Assembly: GCA_054601695.1 (NCBI GenBank)
Contig: BAAHQB010000020.1
Coordinates: 434,001-498,000, forward strand
DNA: 64,000 nt
From: Amorphochlora amoebiformis
Taxonomy: Eukaryota; Cercozoa; Chlorarachniophyceae
Reading direction: 5' to 3'
Shown here piece after piece: positions 57,666 to 64,000 of this stretch. The translations under genes and the position numbers were made by a program. The stretch's first letter is position 1, and every line of letters begins with the position of its first letter. The notes beneath the pieces were generated by a model. The model was not told the DNA's origin. It ran no database searches and worked only from the letters and a program-made list of their open reading frames with translations.

Positions 57666-57779
57666 GTATGTGTATGTATTACAAGGTCATTATAAAAGAG
57701 ATTATCATATGTACATCCGTCGTATATTTTTATATATTTATCTATATCTTATACAAACACACACATATATATATATGTA

Positions 57780-57824
<45 letters not shown>

Positions 57825-57864
57825 CGAGGTCACTATAATAGAGATAATCATATGTACATCAGTC

Positions 57865-57900
<36 letters not shown>

Positions 57901-57950
57901 ATATATTACAAGGTCATTATAAGAGAGTTCATCATAGGTACATCCGTCGT
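57050..57950. repeat. alternating A/B dimeric repeat, 8 units
   Basis: Type A (TACGAGGTCACTATAATAGA, then GATAATCATATGTACATCAG and TCGTA) starts at 57050, 57263, 57514 and 57823. Type B (TACAAGGTTATTATAAGAGA, then AAACATCATATGTACATCCG and TCGTA) starts at 57177, 57357, 57680 and 57907, the last two with GGTCATTATAA. The order is strictly A-B-A-B-A-B-A-B. TA arrays, some with CA tracts, fill the spaces. Confidence 0.95.
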
Positions 57951-57956
57951 ACACAC

Positions 57957-58144
57957 AGTATGGCAATCGCATAAACCCAAGCTGAACCAGTGGATTCCTG
58001 ATATATATATATATATATATATATATAGTATATATATATATATGTAGATATATATTATATGTATATATTAATTTATATATTTATGGATATCTAAATATGT
58101 ATATATATATATGTATATGTATATGTATATGCAATATAAATATA

Positions 58145-58183
<39 letters not shown>

Positions 58184-58280
58184 ATGTGTGTGCATATATA
58201 TGTATATATATATATGTATATTTCTATAAGGAAGTCGCATAACAATATGGTGGACCAGTGGATTCCTGATATAATATTTG
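57957..58280. repeat. two-copy local repeat
   Basis: GTGGATTCCTGATATA ends both copies (near 57990 and 58258). The preceding GGCAATCGCATAAACCCAAG at 57962 and GGAAGTCGCATAACAATATG at 58230 are related. About 270 bp between copies, filled with TA array. Confidence 0.85.
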
Positions 58281-58335
58281 TGTATATGTATCTATAATAT
58301 ATATATACACATATATTTACATATATGTATATATA

Positions 58336-58387
<52 letters not shown>

Positions 58388-58433
58388 TATACCACACACA
58401 CATATGCATACACACGCATATATATATATATAT

Positions 58434-58468
<35 letters not shown>

Positions 58469-58598
58469 AATTGTAGTAAACCGTATATTTCCTATCCAAA
58501 GGAGTCCATCAAAAATATCGTTAACTTGGCGTCTCTCGCCTATATATATATATATATATATATATGCATGTATATATATATATATATATGAATTATAA

Positions 58599-58639
<41 letters not shown>

Positions 58640-58649
58640 TATAATCTCA

Positions 58650-58680
<31 letters not shown>

Positions 58681-58757
58681 TCGTATGTATAGGTGTGTAT
58701 ATATATGTATATATATATATGTACATATATACATATATATATTATATATATATATGC

Positions 58758-58817
<60 letters not shown>

Positions 58818-58889
58818 ATATATATGTGTGTGTATACATAAATCATATAATAAAGTACAGATAAATTATTTAGACTTTTAAGCTAATGC

Positions 58890-58923
<34 letters not shown>

Positions 58924-58990
58924 GTATATATATACATATATACATATATATTCATACATATATCTATATATCTATATGTATGTATGTATT

Positions 58991-59029
<39 letters not shown>

Positions 59030-59043
59030 CATGTGTATATATG

Positions 59044-59085
<42 letters not shown>

Positions 59086-59105
59086 TGTATTACATACATA
59101 TAATC
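58281..59105. repeat. (TA)n microsatellite stretch
   Basis: TA arrays. ATTATAATCTCATATATATA occurs at 58591 and, as GATTATAATCTCATATATAT, at 58636. The island at 58475-58540 shows no gene. Confidence 0.9.
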
Positions 59106-59109
59106 TGCT

Positions 59110-59498
59110 GTAGTGTCAGAGGTTTTAGGGCTAGGAGTTAGGGTTAGGTTTTAAGGTTAGAGTTAGGGCTAGGATTAGGGTTAGGGCTTAGGGGGTTACG
59201 GCTTAGCGTTAGGCTTGGGTTTTAGGGGTTTAGAACTAGGATTAAAGGGTTATGGTTAGTATGCTAGGTATTTGAGTTTACGTACAATTCAAATTAGGGT
59301 TTGAAATAGGGTTAGGGTTGGGGATAGGGTTAGAATTAGGGTTAGGGTTAGTGTTGGCATGTTAGGATTAGGTTATTTAGGTAGATTACAAGTTGAAATT
59401 AGGGTTAGGGTTACGGTTAGGGTTAGGGTTAGGGTTAGGGTGTCGGGTTAGGGTTACCTTTTGGGCGCTTGGTAGGGGGTTCAGGCTGAATAACGGGC

Positions 59499-59500
<2 letters not shown>
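59110..59500 (+). repeat. degenerate interstitial telomeric array
   Basis: TTAGGG units and variants (GTTTTAGGG, GGGCTAGGA, GGGGTTACGG), with a better-preserved run at 59400-59440. The G-rich strand is +. It ends in a short unique piece and then TA array. Confidence 0.9.
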
Positions 59501-59582
<82 letters not shown>

Positions 59583-59698
59583 ATATATATATATATATGT
59601 ATTATATGTTTATAAAAATCTTTAAATCTGTACTATATATATATATATATATATATACACGTACATATATATATATGTATATATATATCAATATATAC

Positions 59699-59733
<35 letters not shown>

Positions 59734-59862
59734 CGTATTATGCATATATAATAGATATGTAGATATCACACAAATTTAAATATGCATCCAAGCGTATATA
59801 TATATATGTATTAGATATAAACTATGTTATACATATATGTATATTATTAAATATAAACTAAG

Positions 59863-59907
<45 letters not shown>

Positions 59908-59985
59908 CCCCATAACAAATGAGTAACATACCATAGAGTGTTACTAGCGCTTTTTAATATTGCCATATTTAATATTACGCTTTGC
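59501..59985. repeat. (TA)n arrays and a short island
   Basis: TA arrays to about 59905, with TTAGATATAAACTATGTTAT near 59811 recurring in similar form near 59847. A unique 75-bp piece follows (59910-59985) before the next telomeric array. Confidence 0.85.
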
Positions 59986-59989
59986 ATCA

Positions 59990-60450
59990 TCGTTAGGGAT
60001 AGGGTTAGGGTTTCGGGTTAGGGTTCGCATTTGGGTGAAGGTTAGGGTTAGGGTTAGGGTTAGGGTTAGGGTTACGGATAGGGTTAGGGTTAGGGATAGC
60101 GTTAGGGTTAGGGTTAGGGTTAGGGTTAGGGTTTGGAAAGGGATACTTAGGGTTAGGGTTGTTAGGGTTAGGGTTTGGCTAAGGGATACGGCTAGGGTTA
60201 GGGTTGTTAGGGTTAGGGTTAGGGTTTAGGGTTAGAGTTTGGGTTACAAAGAGGGTAAGGGTTAGGGTTGGATAGGGTTAGGGGTACGATTTGTGTTAGT
60301 TAGGATTAGGGTTCGGGTTAGGGTTTGGGTTAGGGTTGGGTAAGGAATACGGTTAGGGTTCGGGTTTAGAGTTAGGGTTAGGGTTAGGGTTTGGGTTAGG
60401 GTTAGGGTTAGGGTTAGGGTTAGGGTTACGTCGTAGAAGGGGTTGGGTTC
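59990..60450 (+). repeat. interstitial telomeric array
   Basis: About 450 bp of TTAGGG units. Better-preserved runs at 60040-60075, 60100-60130 and 60375-60428 alternate with variants such as GGGTTTCGGG, GGGATAGCG, GGGTTGTTAGGG and GGTTTGGCTAAGGGATACGG (the last near 60168). The G-rich strand is +. Confidence 0.95.
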
Positions 60451-60484
60451 GAGGTCGAGTTCCTAGGATAGTGTACATTTTCAA

Positions 60485-63190
<2,706 letters not shown>

Positions 63191-63232
63191 TATATATATA
63201 TATGTATATATATAAATATGTATATATATATA

Positions 63233-63265
<33 letters not shown>

Positions 63266-63306
63266 CATATGTATAGTATAGCGCATTGTCATTGTTTATA
63301 CGTATG

Positions 63307-63379
<73 letters not shown>

Positions 63380-63393
63380 TATATATATATATA

Positions 63394-63467
<74 letters not shown>

Positions 63468-63578
63468 TTATATATATATATATTACAACATATATATATG
63501 TATGTATGTGTGTATATATACATATATTACAATATGTACATATATATATATATATATACATATGTATATATATATATA

Positions 63579-63647
<69 letters not shown>

Positions 63648-63659
63648 TATATATATTAA

Positions 63660-63695
<36 letters not shown>

Positions 63696-63735
63696 AAACA
63701 AATTGTCTATGGTATGTCCAGATAAACATGTACAC
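63191..63735. repeat. (TA)n microsatellite stretch
   Basis: TA arrays with a short island (63265-63310). No gene seen. Confidence 0.95.
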
Positions 63736-63746
63736 TATTATATGAA

Positions 63747-63881
63747 ATAGAGAGAGCGCTGAAAGAGAAAGAGAGAGAGAGAGAGAGACAGAGAGAGAGA
63801 GAGCGACAGAGACAGAGAGAGAGCGACAGGCAGACAGAGAGAGAGACAGAGAGAGAGAGAGAGAAAAAAAAAAAGAGAGAT

Positions 63882-63921
<40 letters not shown>

Positions 63922-63960
63922 CTGATAAAAAAAGAGATCGAGAAAAGCGAAAGAAAGAAA
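63747..63960 (+). repeat. polypurine GA/GACA tract
   Basis: GAGAGA with GACAGA inserts and one A-run, purine on +. Ser-Leu frames on minus are artefacts. TA array resumes at the window end. Confidence 0.9.
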
Positions 63961-64000
63961 TTTCAATTTTGCACATACGTATATATATATATATATATAT

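Overview
The window is nuclear DNA of a eukaryote, probably a unicellular one such as a protist or alga. The coding islands are compact and near 50-55% GC, introns are GT-AG, and stops are ordinary (TGA, TAG). Telomere-type TTAGGG/CCCTAA repeats occur in many places. The species cannot be named from this sequence. Well over half of the 64 kb is (TA)n dinucleotide array. These arrays are broken by short complex islands, polypurine GA tracts, (TTA)n and pentamer arrays, local tandem repeats, and interstitial degenerate telomeric arrays.

Layout. 1-946 is complex DNA unusually rich in CTAG, with two 19-bp tandem repeats. 947-3030 is TA array with an island (about 1300-1860) that holds a decayed fragment resembling a non-LTR retrotransposon endonuclease. 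3038-3595 is a clean 62-bp minisatellite. 3690-22480 is mostly TA array with locally repeated short cores (5.7, 13.3, 14.2, 14.7, 16.9, 17.7 and 19.4 kb) and purine or pyrimidine tracts (4.3, 9.8, 12.0 kb). 22.5-34.2 kb is richest in low-complexity classes: GA tracts, a GGGTTTGGGAAA-type minisatellite, a six-copy repeat, a pentamer array, and about 1 kb of telomeric repeats whose strand orientation flips. 34-38.5 kb is TA array.

The gene-bearing part is 38.6-46.9 kb. Two genes are well supported, both on the + strand. The first has three exons (39559-42785) and encodes an 827-residue TFIP11/Ntr1-type G-patch protein, the spliceosome-disassembly factor that activates the Prp43/DHX15 helicase. 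The second is a single-exon 373-residue protein (45109-46230) that I do not recognise. Two weaker candidate frames lie just upstream of the first gene, one on each strand.

46.9-64 kb returns to TA array, with dispersed repeat cores (47.2-48.0, 50.3 kb), two composite telomeric satellites (51.6-52.3 kb), an alternating A/B dimeric repeat (57.05-57.95 kb), two more telomeric islands (59.1-59.5 and 60.0-60.45 kb) and a GA tract near the right end. No operon, CRISPR array, tRNA, rRNA or viral gene was seen. The recurring theme is structural: short complex cores separated by TA arrays have been copied locally two to nine times, again and again.
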